Shown one piece after another: positions 43,572-56,086 of a DNA stretch of 64,000 bases (within the stretch, counting starts at the first letter, position 1; the number at the start of each line of letters is the position of its first letter). Position numbers and translations under genes: made by a program. Under the pieces are notes generated by a model. That model did no database searches. It saw only the letters and a list, made by a program, of their open reading frames with translations, and was not told the DNA's origin. Source of the stretch: Novosphingobium sediminis (lineage in GTDB: Bacteria > Pseudomonadota > Alphaproteobacteria > Sphingomonadales > Sphingomonadaceae); NCBI RefSeq assembly GCF_007991615.1, contig NZ_BJYR01000016.1, positions 110,548-174,547 of the forward strand. The letters are read 5' to 3'.

Positions 43572-43601
43572 CTTGTCCCGGGAAGAAGGCGACCTATATC
43601 G
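43572..43601 (+). promoter_or_regulatory. Sigma-32 (heat-shock) promoter for dnaK
   Basis: CTTG at 43572-43575 is followed by 17 bases and CCTATATCG at 43593-43601. This matches the alphaproteobacterial heat-shock consensus CTTG-N17/18-CYTATNTNNG. The dnaK ATG lies ~86 bases downstream. No CIRCE inverted repeat is present. Confidence 0.75.
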
Positions 43602-43687
43602 CCCGGTGACGGAGCTGCATAGACGAAGGCTTGCCCGGTTCGGGGGGCCACCAAGGCAGCGTCCAATGGGCAAGGAAACAGGACGAC

Positions 43688-45595
<1,908 letters not shown>

Positions 45596-45608
45596 TATTG
45601 CGTTGAAC

Positions 45609-45647
45609 CGGCCCGCCGCCTGTCCCTTGGGCACAGGCGGCGGGCCG
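45609..45647 (+). terminator. Strong hairpin between dnaK and dnaJ
   Basis: CGGCCCGCCGCCTGT (45609-45623) pairs perfectly with ACAGGCGGCGGGCCG (45633-45647), followed by TTGTT. It resembles a terminator or attenuator that would lower dnaJ transcription relative to dnaK. Confidence 0.8.
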
Positions 45648-45669
45648 TTGTTCTGAGATAGGAACCGCA

Positions 45670-46803
45670 ATGTCGGCAGAGATCGATTTTTACGAACTGC
45701 TCGAAGTCGAGCGCACCGCGGACGACAAGGTGCTCAAGTCCGCCTATCGCAAGCTGGCGATGAAGTATCACCCGGACAAGAACCCGGGCTGCCAGGACAG
45801 CGAAGCCAAGTTCAAGCAGATCAACGAGGCCTATGCCTGCCTCTCCGACCCGCAGAAGCGGGCGGCCTATGATCGCTATGGCCATGCCGCGTTTCAGCAG
45901 GGCGGCGGCGGTCAGGGCGGTTTTGGCGGCGGCGGCGGCGACTTCGGCGACCTCGGCGATATCTTCGAGACGATTTTCGGCGGCGCGTTCGGCGGCGGCG
46001 GACGCCAGCAGGCGCGGCGCGGCGCGGACTTGCGCTACGACATGGAGATTACGCTCGAGGACGCGTTCCACGGCAAGTCGGCCGAGATCGCGGTCGAGGT
46101 GGCGCAGAGCTGCCAGCCGTGCGGCGGCACCGGCGCGACGCCGGGCACATCGGCGCGGCGCTGCAATCTGTGCGGCGGGCACGGCAAGGTGCGCGCGCAG
46201 CAGGGCTTCTTCATGGTCGAGCGCACCTGCCCGACCTGCCACGGCCGCGGCGAAGTGATCGAAAGCCCCTGCAAGAGCTGCCGCGGTGAAGGCCGCGTCG
46301 ATGCCGAGCAGAAGCTCGAAGTGCAGATCCCGGCGGGCGTCGACAACGGCACGCGCATTCGCCTTGCCGGCAAGGGCGAGGCGGGGCCGTTCGGTTCACC
46401 GGCGGGCGACCTCTACATCTTCCTCCACGTGAAGCGCCACCGCATGTTCGAGCGCGAGGGCACGACGCTGCTCACGCGCTGCCCGATCAGCTTCACCAAG
46501 GCGGCGCTGGGCGGCGAGATCGAGATTCCGGGTGTCGACGGCGCGCGGCACAAGATCGAGATTCCCGCCGGCATCCAGTCTGGCAAGCAGCTGCGCAAGC
46601 GCGGCGCGGGTATGCCCGTGCTGCAGGGACGCGGTGCGGGCGATCTGGTGATCGAGATCCAGGTGGAGACGCCGACGAAGCTCTCCGCGCGCCAGCGCGA
46701 ACTGCTGCGCGAGTTTCAATCGACCGAGACGGGCGAGGAAACTCCGCAATCGAAGGGGTTCTTCGATCGGATCAAGGATGCGTGGAACGACCTTACTGAG
46801 TAG
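45670..46803 (+). CDS. dnaJ: Chaperone DnaJ (Hsp40)
   Basis: 377 residues. J domain with HPD in KYHPDKNPG, Gly/Phe-rich linker, four zinc repeats ([32 protein letters not shown]), and the C-terminal client domains. Full-length type I DnaJ. Partner of the preceding dnaK. Confidence 0.97.
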   Translation: MSAEIDFYELLEVERTADDKVLKSAYRKLAMKYHPDKNPGCQDSEAKFKQINEAYACLSDPQKRAAYDRYGHAAFQQGGGGQGGFGGGGGDFGDLGDIFETIFGGAFGGGGRQQARRGADLRYDMEITLEDAFHGKSAEIAVEVAQSCQPCGGTGATPGTSARRCNLCGGHGKVRAQQGFFMVERTCPTCHGRGEVIESPCKSCRGEGRVDAEQKLEVQIPAGVDNGTRIRLAGKGEAGPFGSPAGDLYIFLHVKRHRMFEREGTTLLTRCPISFTKAALGGEIEIPGVDGARHKIEIPAGIQSGKQLRKRGAGMPVLQGRGAGDLVIEIQVETPTKLSARQRELLREFQSTETGEETPQSKGFFDRIKDAWNDLTE

Positions 46804-46830
46804 GAATAGCCCCTATTTCCCACCCCAGAT

Positions 46831-46896
46831 CCGCTCACCCTGAGCTTGTCGAAGGGTGCTTGCGCTACCGCTGCGCATGATGCTTCGACAAGCTCA
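46831..46896. repeat. Palindromic intergenic repeat (family A)
   Basis: The arm CTCACCCTGAGCTTGTCGAA is followed, after a short loop, by the inverted GCTTCGACAAGCTCAGCATG. The same arms recur at 57183-57266. It lies between dnaJ and the convergent patatin-like gene. Confidence 0.85.
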
Positions 46897-46954
46897 GCAT
46901 GAGCGGTTTTGGGGTAGCGGGTAGCGGGTGAGTGCCGATAGGGATCGATAGCCA

Positions 46955-49275
46955 TCATCCCCCCGCAAACATCGCCTGCACTTCCGCGATCACCCCATCG
47001 ACCAGCCCCGGCTCGGCGGTCAGCCGCGTCCGTTCCTCCTCGAGGATCGCGAGGAAGGCATCGCGTTTGAAGGCGCGGATCACGCCTGGTGGCAATGGCG
47101 GCTCGGCGGTCGAGGCGATGAGGTCAACCGTCCGTTCGGCGCCATGGAGGCGGCCCCAAAGATAGTCGTTCTCGCGGTAGGCGCGCGCGAAGAAGGCGCC
47201 GAAGTGGAAGAACTCGATGCCCTTGAGGCAGGCCAGCGTGCCGCCTGATCGGATCGATGCCGCGTCCTCTGGCGAGATGCGGTCGACCTTGACCGGATCG
47301 AACTCGCCCATGCCTTCGCCTTGCAGCAGCGGCAGGGTGGCGACGTCATAGAAGGGGAAGCCGAGATAGGCGTAGAGGAAGCGGCGGCGCAGCGGCTTGC
47401 TCATTGCGCCGAGCCCCTCGACGATCATCGCATCGACGGCGAGATCAATGCTCGTGAGATCGCGGCGGCCGGCAATTTCGGCGAGGATCGCAGCGGGACG
47501 GGCGAGCGCCCCGGCCGCTACCTCCGCAAAGTCGTCACCCAGCCCGGCGGCGGTCTGCTTGGCCTGATAGAGCGCCTGCGCGCGGTAGACCATGTCGCGG
47601 GCGGCTTCGCGTTCAGCAGGGGAAATCCCCTCGGCATCGTCCCAGTCCTGCGTCAGCCGCCGCGCCAGCAGCTTGAGGCGGCGCACCCGAAAGCCAAGAT
47701 CGTGCGCGCGGAAGAACGCGATGGCCTCTGCCGTTGCGCCGCCCTTCGCTTGCGCAAGCCGGTCGAAGCCGAGTGTTGCGAGATGCGCCCAGAGTTCGGC
47801 CTCGACGCTGCCGCGCGGCGGAGCTTCGATCATCGCTTCTTCGACCACTTGCGCAAGCGCCGTGACCACACCGGCGAGTTTGACCTGCGCATAGCCATGG
47901 AACGCGAAGCCCGCCTGCTCGGCAGCGGCTTGCTGGGCCTTGGCGCGCCATGCGGTCAGGCGCTTGAGGTTGGGCTGATCGAAGAAGAAGGTGTAGCCGA
48001 ACAGGCGCTCGACCGCCGTGTCGATCTCGCCGCGCAGGGTATCGACGATCATGCGCAGGCGGGCCCGTTCGCGCGACTGGGCCTCCAGCGCTTCGAGGTT
48101 GTCGCGGATCGGCTGTTCGCGCGGAATCGAGGAGAGCGAGCCGAAGATCGCCGAGAAGAAGCCGACCGAACGCGCCATGTGTTCGTGCATTTCAACACGC
48201 GCCGGGCTGGGGTCGATGTAGACGAAGCGGCGGTCCACCTCGCGCTGGGCCGGACGGTCGCGCAGAACCGCCATGGCGGGCGCGAAGGGGCGGTTGACGA
48301 GCACGGCGCCATCCACCAGCGCAACTTCGGCAAGCTGGCCGCGCTTCCAGCGGCTCGGCATCACGCGCTTGAGAAAGGCCTCGCGTCCGTGCCAGGCAAG
48401 GTTGCGCTCGTGGGTCAGTTGGTCCATTTCCGCGAGCATGAGCGGGGGGAAGGCGCCGGGAAAGCTGGCGGTCGAACGCGCGGCGAAGACGAGTTCGGCG
48501 CGCTCGGCAATATCCTCACCCGCACCCGATGCGCAGTTGCGGCGGAAGCCGATGGCGAGGCGGTGCTCGCTTTCTTCGACCACGGGCGGACTGTTGAGCC
48601 TGAGGTCTTCGAGGTGCCCGTTGAAATCGGTCGCCGTGACGAGCAGGTCCAGCGGATGGCCAGCGGGAAGCAGCGGCGCCGTGTTGCCGCCGGTTTCGCC
48701 CATCGCATCAAGCGCTTCGGCCAGCAGGTGCGAGAAGCCGATGCCGCTGAAGGGCGGCGCGAACCAGCGCGCTCGGATGAGGTGCGAGAGCTTGAGCCGC
48801 ACTTCCTTGCGGGTCGTTGCCGAGCCGACCGTGCGGCTGACGACATTGCCGGGGCGCTTCAGCAGGAACCACACAAGCGGCTGGGCCCAGAACTTGGCGA
48901 AGCGGCTCCACGGACGCGCATCGGGGTCGAGCAGGACTTCGACGTCTGCCCGCTCCAGCCACAGCCTGGTCAGCGGCTCAAGGCTCTGCCCACTTGCGAG
49001 GGCCTGGGCAAGGAACACGCCGTTGATCCCGCCCGCACTCGCGCCCGAGATGATGTCGGGCAGGATGCGCAGCCTGAGATCGCGTGTGGTGACAAGCAGT
49101 TCGAGCAGGCGGCGATAGACCCCCTCGGCGCCCGCGCTGGCCGGCGCCTCGTCATGAAACGCGCGGCTGGCGCGCGTGGCGTACCAGATCTCCTTGGTGA
49201 CGCCGTGCATGTAGACCGCAAGGCTGATCCCGCCGTAGCAGACCAGTGCGAGCCGCAGTTCCTTCTCCCGCATGG
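46955..49275 (-). CDS. Patatin-like phospholipase (large, DUF3376-type)
   Basis: About 773 residues from MREKELRLALVCYGG (ATG at 49275; in-frame ATGs at 49287 and 49324 are also possible). The patatin dyad is visible: GASAGG with nucleophile Ser near 80, and Asp in VDGAVLVNRPFAPAM near 310. The oxyanion loop is YGGISLAVYMHG. The long C-terminal half is helical and is typical of a bacterial subfamily with an extra domain. Likely an acyl hydrolase acting on lipids, substrate unknown. No signal peptide. Confidence 0.9.
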
Positions 49276-49421
49276 CGCGCAGCATGGCAGCGTTTGGCCG
49301 TATCCGCCAGTGCGGTGCGTGCATATCTCTGTGCTGTAAACTGCGCCGACAATTTGCCCCAGCCGAAGCCTCTCGCTGGCGAAAATACGGGCTCGGGAGA
49401 GGTTAACGCCGCGAAAGAGGG

Positions 49422-49438
49422 TGTCAGATTTACCGACG
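49422..49438 (+). promoter_or_regulatory. Candidate dyad element upstream of the EpsB/prsKRT cluster
   Basis: TGTCAG-ATTTA-CCGACG forms an imperfect inverted repeat 74 bases before the sugar-transferase ATG. It differs from the GCA-N3-TGC palindromes of the other EPS locus. It is a possible PrsR-type or other regulatory site, but the support is a single weak dyad. No convincing -24/-12 element was seen in this gap; the rest of the region has a GC-rich hairpin near 49460. Confidence 0.3.
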
Positions 49439-49511
49439 CTTTACCCCTCGAGGCCTAGAAGGGCGGCGAGAAGGCCCGCTTCGGGCCGAGAAGTCGGATG
49501 ACCGCGGTACC

Positions 49512-50897
49512 ATGATCCGCCTGTTCAAGCTCTATATCCCCAACGCGGTGTTCCTGCTGGCACTGCTCGATTTCGTCCTGCTGATGGCATCGGGCGAGCT
49601 TGGCTGGACCGTCAGGGCGCGCCAGATCGGCATTGATGCCGGTGTGATGGGTGATCGCTGGCTGCCGCTGCTGACCTTCGCCGTGCTGGTCCAGACGGCG
49701 ATGATCGCGGTCGGGGTCTATGGTTCGGATGCGCTGCGTTCGATGCGCTATGCCACCGCGCGGCTGCTTGTGGCGATCAGCCTCGGCATCATCGCGCTGT
49801 CGGTCGTCTATTTCGTGGTGCCCGGGCACACGCTGTGGCGGTCCAACCTGTTCTACGCGATGTTCATCGCGATGGCGCTGCTGGTGTTCATCCGTGTCCT
49901 GCTGGGCGGCCTGCTTGGCACGGCGGTGTTCCGGCGGCGTTTGCTGGTGCTGGGTGCGGGGGAGCGGGCCGAGCGGCTGCGTCAGCTCGGCGACCGCCTC
50001 GAGGCCGGTTTCGTCATCGTCGGCTTCGTCGGGATGAGCGACAGCGCCCCGGTCATCAAGGAAGCGATCAACCGCAATGCGATCCACAATCTCACCCGCT
50101 ACGTGGAGAACCTTGGCGTCAGCGAAGTCGTGCTGGCGCTGGAGGAACGGCGCAACGCTCTGCCGCTGAAGGACCTGCTGCGGATCAAGACTACCGGCGT
50201 CCACGTCAACGACTTCTCGTCCTTTCTTGAGCGTGAGACCGGCCGCGTCGATCTCGACACCGTCAATCCCAGCTGGCTGATCTTTTCCGACGGGTTTTCC
50301 TCGGGCCGGATGATTTCGAGCGCGATGAAGCGCGTGTTCGACATCTGCGCGAGCCTGACGCTGCTGCTGCTGACGGCACCGGTGATCGCCCTTTTCGCGA
50401 TTCTCGTGAAGCTCGACAGCAGGGGGCCGGCCTTCTTCAGCCAGACGCGCGTCGGGCTCTATGGGCAGAACTTCAACCTCATCAAGCTGCGTTCGATGCG
50501 CACGGATGCCGAAGCCGCCGGCGCGCAGTGGGCTGCCAAGAATGATCCGCGCGTCACCCGCATCGGCCGCCTGATCCGCAAGCTGCGCATCGACGAGCTG
50601 CCGCAGGCCTGGACCGTGCTCAAGGGCGAGATGAGCTTCGTTGGCCCGCGTCCGGAGCGTCCGGAATTCGTCTCCGACCTCGAGGAAAAGCTGCCGTACT
50701 ACGCCGAACGGCACATGGTGAAGCCGGGTATTACCGGCTGGGCGCAGATCAATTACCCCTACGGCGCCTCGATCGAGGATTCGCGCCACAAGCTCGAATA
50801 CGATCTCTATTATGCCAAGAATTACAGCCCGTTCCTTGACCTCCTGATCCTCCTCCAGACACTGCGCGTGGTGCTCTGGAACGAGGGTGCACGCTGA
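49512..50897 (+). CDS. EpsB-type exopolysaccharide sugar transferase (PEP-CTERM-associated type)
   Basis: 461 residues. Four N-terminal membrane helices, a nucleotide-binding-like middle domain ([19 protein letters not shown]), a fifth helix (about 285-305) and a C-terminal polyprenyl-phosphate sugar transferase domain with [44 protein letters not shown]. It would start an EPS by loading a sugar phosphate onto the lipid carrier. Its architecture and its position before prsK match the PEP-CTERM-linked EpsB family. It is a paralogue of the catalytic half of the fusion protein at 8900. Confidence 0.92.
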   Translation: MIRLFKLYIPNAVFLLALLDFVLLMASGELGWTVRARQIGIDAGVMGDRWLPLLTFAVLVQTAMIAVGVYGSDALRSMRYATARLLVAISLGIIALSVVYFVVPGHTLWRSNLFYAMFIAMALLVFIRVLLGGLLGTAVFRRRLLVLGAGERAERLRQLGDRLEAGFVIVGFVGMSDSAPVIKEAINRNAIHNLTRYVENLGVSEVVLALEERRNALPLKDLLRIKTTGVHVNDFSSFLERETGRVDLDTVNPSWLIFSDGFSSGRMISSAMKRVFDICASLTLLLLTAPVIALFAILVKLDSRGPAFFSQTRVGLYGQNFNLIKLRSMRTDAEAAGAQWAAKNDPRVTRIGRLIRKLRIDELPQAWTVLKGEMSFVGPRPERPEFVSDLEEKLPYYAERHMVKPGITGWAQINYPYGASIEDSRHKLEYDLYYAKNYSPFLDLLILLQTLRVVLWNEGAR

Positions 50898-50916
50898 GCG
50901 GCGGCAGGCGCGCGCC

Positions 50917-53058
50917 ATGCACAGTCCGCTCGAATGGACCGGCCTCAGCCAGTGGAGCTACCTCGTCGCGGCATTCGCGGCGATGCTGCTCACGGTGTGG
51001 CTTGCCGATAGGCTGCGGCGCGGCAAGGAAGGCAGCCGTGCGCTTATTGCGGCGCTTGCGCTGACGACGGCGTGGAGCCTGCTGGGCTCTTCGTTCGGAC
51101 CGATCGCGGCCATCACGCAAGTGTTCGAACTCATGCGCAACCTTGGCTGGTTGGCGGTGGTCTATTCGCTGTTCGCGCGCGACAACCGGCATACGAGCGT
51201 GGTGCAGGTGCGTCCGGTGCTCGCCGTGCTTGCCATGGTCGAGCTGTTCCAGATCGTGCTGCTGGTGCTGGCAGTCCGCTTTTCGGGGATTGTCGCGGCC
51301 ACCGCGATGATCTTCCAGCTTTCGGTCATGTTCCGCCTGCTGCTGACGACGGGCGCGCTGGTACTGGTGCACAACCTTTATGTCGGCGCGATCAGTGGCC
51401 AGCGCGATGCCGTACGCTGGACTGCGCTCGCGCTCGCGCTGATGTGGGGCTACGACCTCAATTTCTACACGATCGCCTATCTCGGCCGGACAATCCCGCT
51501 GGAGATGGTGGCGCTGCGCGGGCTGGTGCAGATCGGCGTGATCCTGCTCGTTTCGGTGGGGGCGATGCGCGGCGGATCAGCGCTGCGGTTTTCGCCCAGC
51601 CGGTCGGTGGCGTTCCAGTCGCTCTCGCTGCTGGTGATCGGTGGCTACCTGATCCTGATGGTGGCCGCAGCGCAGTCGGTCGCGTGGCTTGGCGGCAATG
51701 TGAGCCAGCTGGCGCAGTTGGGCTTTGCGTTTGCGACGACAGTGGTGATCCTCGCGCTGGTCCCTTCGGCGCGCCTGCGCGGCTGGCTCAACGTGATGCT
51801 GGCCAAGCACTTCTTCCAGCACCGCTATGATTATCGCGCCGAATGGCTGCGCTTCACCCGCACGATCGGGCGCGGCGGGCCGGGCGCATCGCCGCTCCAT
51901 GCGCGCGTGGTGCAGGCCTTGGCAGACATTACCGACAGCGCCAGCGGCCTGATGCTGATCCCGGGCGAGGGGGGCGATCTGGTGCTCGCCGCGCGCTGGC
52001 AGTGGCCGACAGCCGAAGTGCCGGCTGAGGCCATGCCGGCCGAAGCGGCGCAGTTCTTCGAGCGGCGCGGCTTCATCGCCGACCTTGATGAGGTCCGTGG
52101 CGGAACCGACCACGAAGGCGAGGCGGGGCTCATTCCTCAGTGGCTGGTGGAAGAACACGGCGCGTGGGCGCTGGTGCCGCTGCTGCATTTCGACCGGCTC
52201 GTCGGCCTTGTCGTGCTCGGCCGCCCGCTACTGGCGCGCAAGCTCGATTGGGAGGACTTCGATCTCCTGCGCGTCGTCGGACAGCAGCTGGCAAGTTACA
52301 TCGCCGAACACAACGGGCAGAGCGCGTTGCTCGAGGCGAGCCGGTTCGACGAGTTCAACCGCCGCATTGCCTTCGTGATGCACGATATCAAGAACCTTGC
52401 CAGCCAGCTTGCGCTGCTTGCCCGCAACGCCGAGCGCCATGCGGACAATCCGGCCTTCCGCAAGGACATGCTGGTGACGCTGACCAATTCGGCGGACAAG
52501 CTCAATGCGCTGTTGGCGCGGCTTTCGCGCTATGGGGCGGGCGGTGTGCAGCGGCTCGAGCCGGTCGATGCCGCGCAAGTGATCGAAGCCGTCGCTGCGC
52601 GCTATCGCGAGGCAGGCGGCGATTGCCCGGTCTATGTGACGCAGGGCCAGACGTGCCTTGTGACAGCGAGCCGCGAAACGCTTGAACAGGTGCTGGCGCA
52701 TCTCGTGCAGAACGCGATCGATGCCAGCCAGCCCGGCATGGCGGTGCTGCTCCAGACCAGGCTCGATGGCTTCAACGGCGTGATCGAGGTTTCCGACACC
52801 GGCAGCGGCATGAGCGCAGACTTCGTGCGCAACCGCCTGTTCACGCCGTTCGTTTCGACCAAGGCGGGCGGCTTCGGCATCGGCGCGTTCGAAGCGCGCG
52901 AACTGGTTCGCGCGATGAACGGGCGGCTGGAAGTCGAAAGCCGCGAGGGCCTCGGCAGCCGGTTTGCGGTGCGCCTGCCGCTGGTGATGGCAACCGAACT
53001 CGAAATTCAGCCTGACGGCAGGTCGGGCGACACGCCAAATGACAAGAAGGTGGCATGA
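50917..53058 (+). CDS. prsK: PEP-CTERM system histidine kinase PrsK
   Basis: 713 residues from the ATG at 50917. About eight membrane helices in the first ~300 residues, a GAF-like domain (~330-480) and a kinase core with VMHDIKNLASQLALLA as H-box and SDTGSGMSADFV, GGFGIGAFEAREL as ATP lid. This arrangement is that of PrsK, which with PrsR controls sigma-54 expression of PEP-CTERM proteins and EPS genes in exosortase-bearing bacteria. The last codons overlap prsR (ATGA). Exosortase itself is not in the window. Confidence 0.92.
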   Translation: MHSPLEWTGLSQWSYLVAAFAAMLLTVWLADRLRRGKEGSRALIAALALTTAWSLLGSSFGPIAAITQVFELMRNLGWLAVVYSLFARDNRHTSVVQVRPVLAVLAMVELFQIVLLVLAVRFSGIVAATAMIFQLSVMFRLLLTTGALVLVHNLYVGAISGQRDAVRWTALALALMWGYDLNFYTIAYLGRTIPLEMVALRGLVQIGVILLVSVGAMRGGSALRFSPSRSVAFQSLSLLVIGGYLILMVAAAQSVAWLGGNVSQLAQLGFAFATTVVILALVPSARLRGWLNVMLAKHFFQHRYDYRAEWLRFTRTIGRGGPGASPLHARVVQALADITDSASGLMLIPGEGGDLVLAARWQWPTAEVPAEAMPAEAAQFFERRGFIADLDEVRGGTDHEGEAGLIPQWLVEEHGAWALVPLLHFDRLVGLVVLGRPLLARKLDWEDFDLLRVVGQQLASYIAEHNGQSALLEASRFDEFNRRIAFVMHDIKNLASQLALLARNAERHADNPAFRKDMLVTLTNSADKLNALLARLSRYGAGGVQRLEPVDAAQVIEAVAARYREAGGDCPVYVTQGQTCLVTASRETLEQVLAHLVQNAIDASQPGMAVLLQTRLDGFNGVIEVSDTGSGMSADFVRNRLFTPFVSTKAGGFGIGAFEARELVRAMNGRLEVESREGLGSRFAVRLPLVMATELEIQPDGRSGDTPNDKKVA

Positions 53059-54446
53059 TGATTCAGGACCGGCCCCCGAGCGCCGTGAAAGCGCTCCCCA
53101 AGCTCCTCATCGTCGAGGATGATCCGGGTCTTCAGGCCCAGCTAAAGTGGGCTTACGAGGACTTCGAAGTGCTCATTGCAGGCGACCGCCAGACCGCGCT
53201 TGCGCTGCTTCGTTCGGAAGAGCCGTCGGTCGTCACGCTCGACCTTGGCCTGCCGCCAGATCCTGACGGGACCAGCGAGGGCTTTGCCGTGCTCGATGCG
53301 ATCATGGCGCTGAAGCCCGATACCAAGGTGATCGTCGCCAGCGGCCATGGCGCGCGTGAAAGCGCGCTGCGGGCGATCCAGCAGGGCGCGTATGACTTCT
53401 ACGCCAAGCCTGTCGATATCGATGCGCTCGGCCTGATCGTGCGCCGCGCGCTGCACCTCCATCGCATCGAGACGGAAAACCGCCAGCTTGCCGAGCGCGC
53501 TCCCGAGGACAACAAGGTGCTCGGCCGCATGATTACCGGCGCGCCGGAGATGGTGAAAGTCGCGCGCACGATTGAGCGCGTGGCGGGCACCAATGTCTCG
53601 GTCATGCTGCTGGGCGCGAGCGGCACCGGCAAGGAACTGCTGGCGCGCGGACTGCACGAGGCGAGCCCCCGGCGGCAGGGCGCGTTCGTGGCGATCAACT
53701 GCGCGGCGATCCCGGAAAACCTCCTCGAAAGCGAGCTTTTCGGCCATGAGAAGGGCGCGTTCACCGGCGCGGTCAAGACCACCGAGGGCAAGATCGAGCA
53801 GGCGAGCGGCGGCACGCTGTTCCTCGACGAAGTGGGCGACATTCCTTTCCCGCTGCAGGTCAAGCTGCTGCGCTTTCTGCAGGAGCGCACGATCGAGCGC
53901 ATCGGCGGGCGGCGCTCGATCGAGGTCGATACGCGCATCGTCTGCGCGACGCACCAGAACCTCGAGGCGATGATTACGGATGGCCGGTTCCGCGAGGACT
54001 TGTTCTACCGCCTCGCCGAGATCGTCATCCGCATCCCGAGCCTTGCCGAACGGCCGGGCGATGCGGCGCTGCTGGCCAAGGCCTTCCTCACGCGCTTTGC
54101 TGCCGAGATGAACCCGTCGGTCAAGGGCTTCGCGCCCGATGCGCTGGCGGCGATCGACGCGTGGACCTGGCCGGGCAACGTGCGCGAGCTTGAAAACCGG
54201 GTGAAGCGAGCGGTTATCATGGCCGATGGCAAGCTCGTGACGGCGAGCGATCTCGACCTTGCCGAACCGGGCGAGGACGATGCCAATCCGCTCAACCTCA
54301 AGTCCGCGCGCGAGGCGACCGACCGCAAGATGATCCGCCACGCGTTGGCGCGCAGCGAGGGCAATATTTCCAGCACTGCGCGCCTTCTCGGGATCAGCCG
54401 GCCGACGCTCTATGATCTCCTCAAGCAGTACGACCTCCAGCATTAA
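53055..54446 (+). CDS. prsR: PEP-CTERM system sigma-54 response regulator PrsR
   Basis: 463 residues. Receiver domain with Asp63 in [16 protein letters not shown]+ domain with GASGTGKE, canonical GAFTGA (in [14 protein letters not shown]) and LFLDEVGDI, and Fis-type HTH at the end ([21 protein letters not shown]). A sigma-54 activator controlled by PrsK. It is distinct from the activator at 17585, which has GSFTGA, so the window holds two sigma-54 circuits. Confidence 0.95.
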   Translation: MMIQDRPPSAVKALPKLLIVEDDPGLQAQLKWAYEDFEVLIAGDRQTALALLRSEEPSVVTLDLGLPPDPDGTSEGFAVLDAIMALKPDTKVIVASGHGARESALRAIQQGAYDFYAKPVDIDALGLIVRRALHLHRIETENRQLAERAPEDNKVLGRMITGAPEMVKVARTIERVAGTNVSVMLLGASGTGKELLARGLHEASPRRQGAFVAINCAAIPENLLESELFGHEKGAFTGAVKTTEGKIEQASGGTLFLDEVGDIPFPLQVKLLRFLQERTIERIGGRRSIEVDTRIVCATHQNLEAMITDGRFREDLFYRLAEIVIRIPSLAERPGDAALLAKAFLTRFAAEMNPSVKGFAPDALAAIDAWTWPGNVRELENRVKRAVIMADGKLVTASDLDLAEPGEDDANPLNLKSAREATDRKMIRHALARSEGNISSTARLLGISRPTLYDLLKQYDLQH

Positions 54447-56016
54447 GCGGGCTCTCTGCCTTGCGCTGGGGGCAGTGCTGCTGGCTGGTCCCGCAGCCGG
54501 CGCGTCGCGGCTCGACGACCTGCGCGCGAAGGCGCAGGCGGCGATTGAGCGGCGCGATCCGGTCACGGCCGAAGTCATGCTGCGCGCCGCGATCAAGGGC
54601 GGCGCGAACGAGGATGAACTGCGCGCGCATCTGGGTGAGGCGCTGCTCGCCGAGGGCGACCGCACCGAAGCGCGCAAGGTGCTGGAAGGCGGGGCTTTCG
54701 CACCGGGAACCGAAGCGCTGGGGTGGCGCGTACGCGGCCAGATCGCACTGGCACAAGGCGACTTTGGCGCCGCCGCCGGTGCCTTCAATACCGCTCTGCG
54801 TGCCAACCCGAACGATTCCGACCTGTGGGTGGCAATCGCCGCGCTGCGCTTTTCGGGCGGGGAGCAGCTGCAATCAATCGAGGCGGCGGACCGTGCCGTC
54901 GCACTCGATCCAAAGAACGCCCGCGCGCTCGCCTTCAGGGGCCTGCTGATCCGCGAACAGTATGGCCTTGCCGCGGCGCTGCCGTGGTTCGAGGCGGGTC
55001 TCAAGGTTCGGCCCGATGATCCTGCGTTGCTTGGCGAATATGCGGCGACCCTGGGCGACATGGGCGATTACCGCGCCATGCTGATCGTGTGCCGCAAGCT
55101 GGCGCAGGTCGATCCCAAGAACCCGCGCCCGGCTTTCCTGCAGGCGGTGCTGGCTGCGCGCGCCGGCGAGACAGATCTCGCGCGGACGATCCTGCAGCGC
55201 ACCGGCAATGCCTTCCGCAACATGCCTGCAGCGATCCTGCTGACCGGGGTGCTCGAATACCGCGCCGGCAATACCAACGTCGCGGTCGAACAGTTCGACC
55301 GGCTGGTGCGGATGCAGCCCGATAATCTTGAGGCACGGCAGATGCTGCTGCGCGCGATGTCGCGGCAGGCAAGCGATCAGCCGCTCGTTGCACGATTCGA
55401 TGCCGATGCCGCGCAGCCCTTCGCGCCGCCTTACACCTTGCGTCTGGTGGGCGAGAGTTGGCGGCGGCTGGGCAACAAGGCCCGCGCCGAGGCGCTGTTA
55501 GCACGGGCGGCGCACCATTCGGCGCATGGCCCGGTGCCGCTGCCGACCGAATTCGGCGCTGCCGTGCTGGGCTCTGCCTATGCCGACGCGCCGAACCGGG
55601 CGCAGACATCGGTGCCCTATATCCGCGCGCTGCTGAAGGAGGGCCGCAAGGATGAAGCGCAGGCCGTGGCGGACCGCCTGCGCGATAGCAATCCCGGTGC
55701 CGCAGAAGCGCACCTGCTGGCGGGCGACGTGCGGACTATCCGCGGCGATGCCACCGGCGCCTTGGCCGACTACCAGAACGGCGCGTCGATCCGCTTCAAC
55801 GAACCGGTGCTGCGGCGCATGGATGCCACGCTGCGCGCGCTCGGCCGCGCGCGCGACGCCGATTCCATGACATCGCGCTACCTTGCGCAGAATCCCCAGA
55901 GCCTGCTGGCCATGAAGCTTCTCGCCGCCGCCTGGGCGAGAGAGCCACGCCGCGATGCCTATCTGGCGATTTCGCGGGCGCTTGCCGCGCGTGGTCAGCC
56001 CGATCCGGTGCAATAA
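54412..56016 (+). CDS. prsT: TPR-repeat exported protein, PrsT position
   Basis: 534 residues. A leader and hydrophobic segment (RALCLALGAVLLAGPAAG) give a signal peptide, followed by many TPR-like helical pairs (LRAHLGEALLAEGD, ALAFRGLLIREQ, FNTALRANPNDSD, ARALAFRG). The gene begins inside prsR (35-base overlap) and has the place of prsT. Known PrsT proteins are longer (~900 residues) lipoproteins, but here no lipobox Cys is seen and the length is shorter. It probably acts in EPS or PEP-CTERM protein assembly in the periplasm (inference); the symbol is tentative. Confidence 0.8.
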   Translation: MISSSSTTSSIKRALCLALGAVLLAGPAAGASRLDDLRAKAQAAIERRDPVTAEVMLRAAIKGGANEDELRAHLGEALLAEGDRTEARKVLEGGAFAPGTEALGWRVRGQIALAQGDFGAAAGAFNTALRANPNDSDLWVAIAALRFSGGEQLQSIEAADRAVALDPKNARALAFRGLLIREQYGLAAALPWFEAGLKVRPDDPALLGEYAATLGDMGDYRAMLIVCRKLAQVDPKNPRPAFLQAVLAARAGETDLARTILQRTGNAFRNMPAAILLTGVLEYRAGNTNVAVEQFDRLVRMQPDNLEARQMLLRAMSRQASDQPLVARFDADAAQPFAPPYTLRLVGESWRRLGNKARAEALLARAAHHSAHGPVPLPTEFGAAVLGSAYADAPNRAQTSVPYIRALLKEGRKDEAQAVADRLRDSNPGAAEAHLLAGDVRTIRGDATGALADYQNGASIRFNEPVLRRMDATLRALGRARDADSMTSRYLAQNPQSLLAMKLLAAAWAREPRRDAYLAISRALAARGQPDPVQ

Positions 56017-56086
56017 GTCTCGACAGCGAGGCAATCGCGCGGCAAACCCCGTTTCAATCGATCGGTTAAAACAGACGGGGTGAGTG

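Noticed and set aside
53142..55061. 639-codon minus-strand open frame opposite prsR and prsT
   Set aside because: Covers the ends of two well-supported plus-strand genes and has no recognisable domain.
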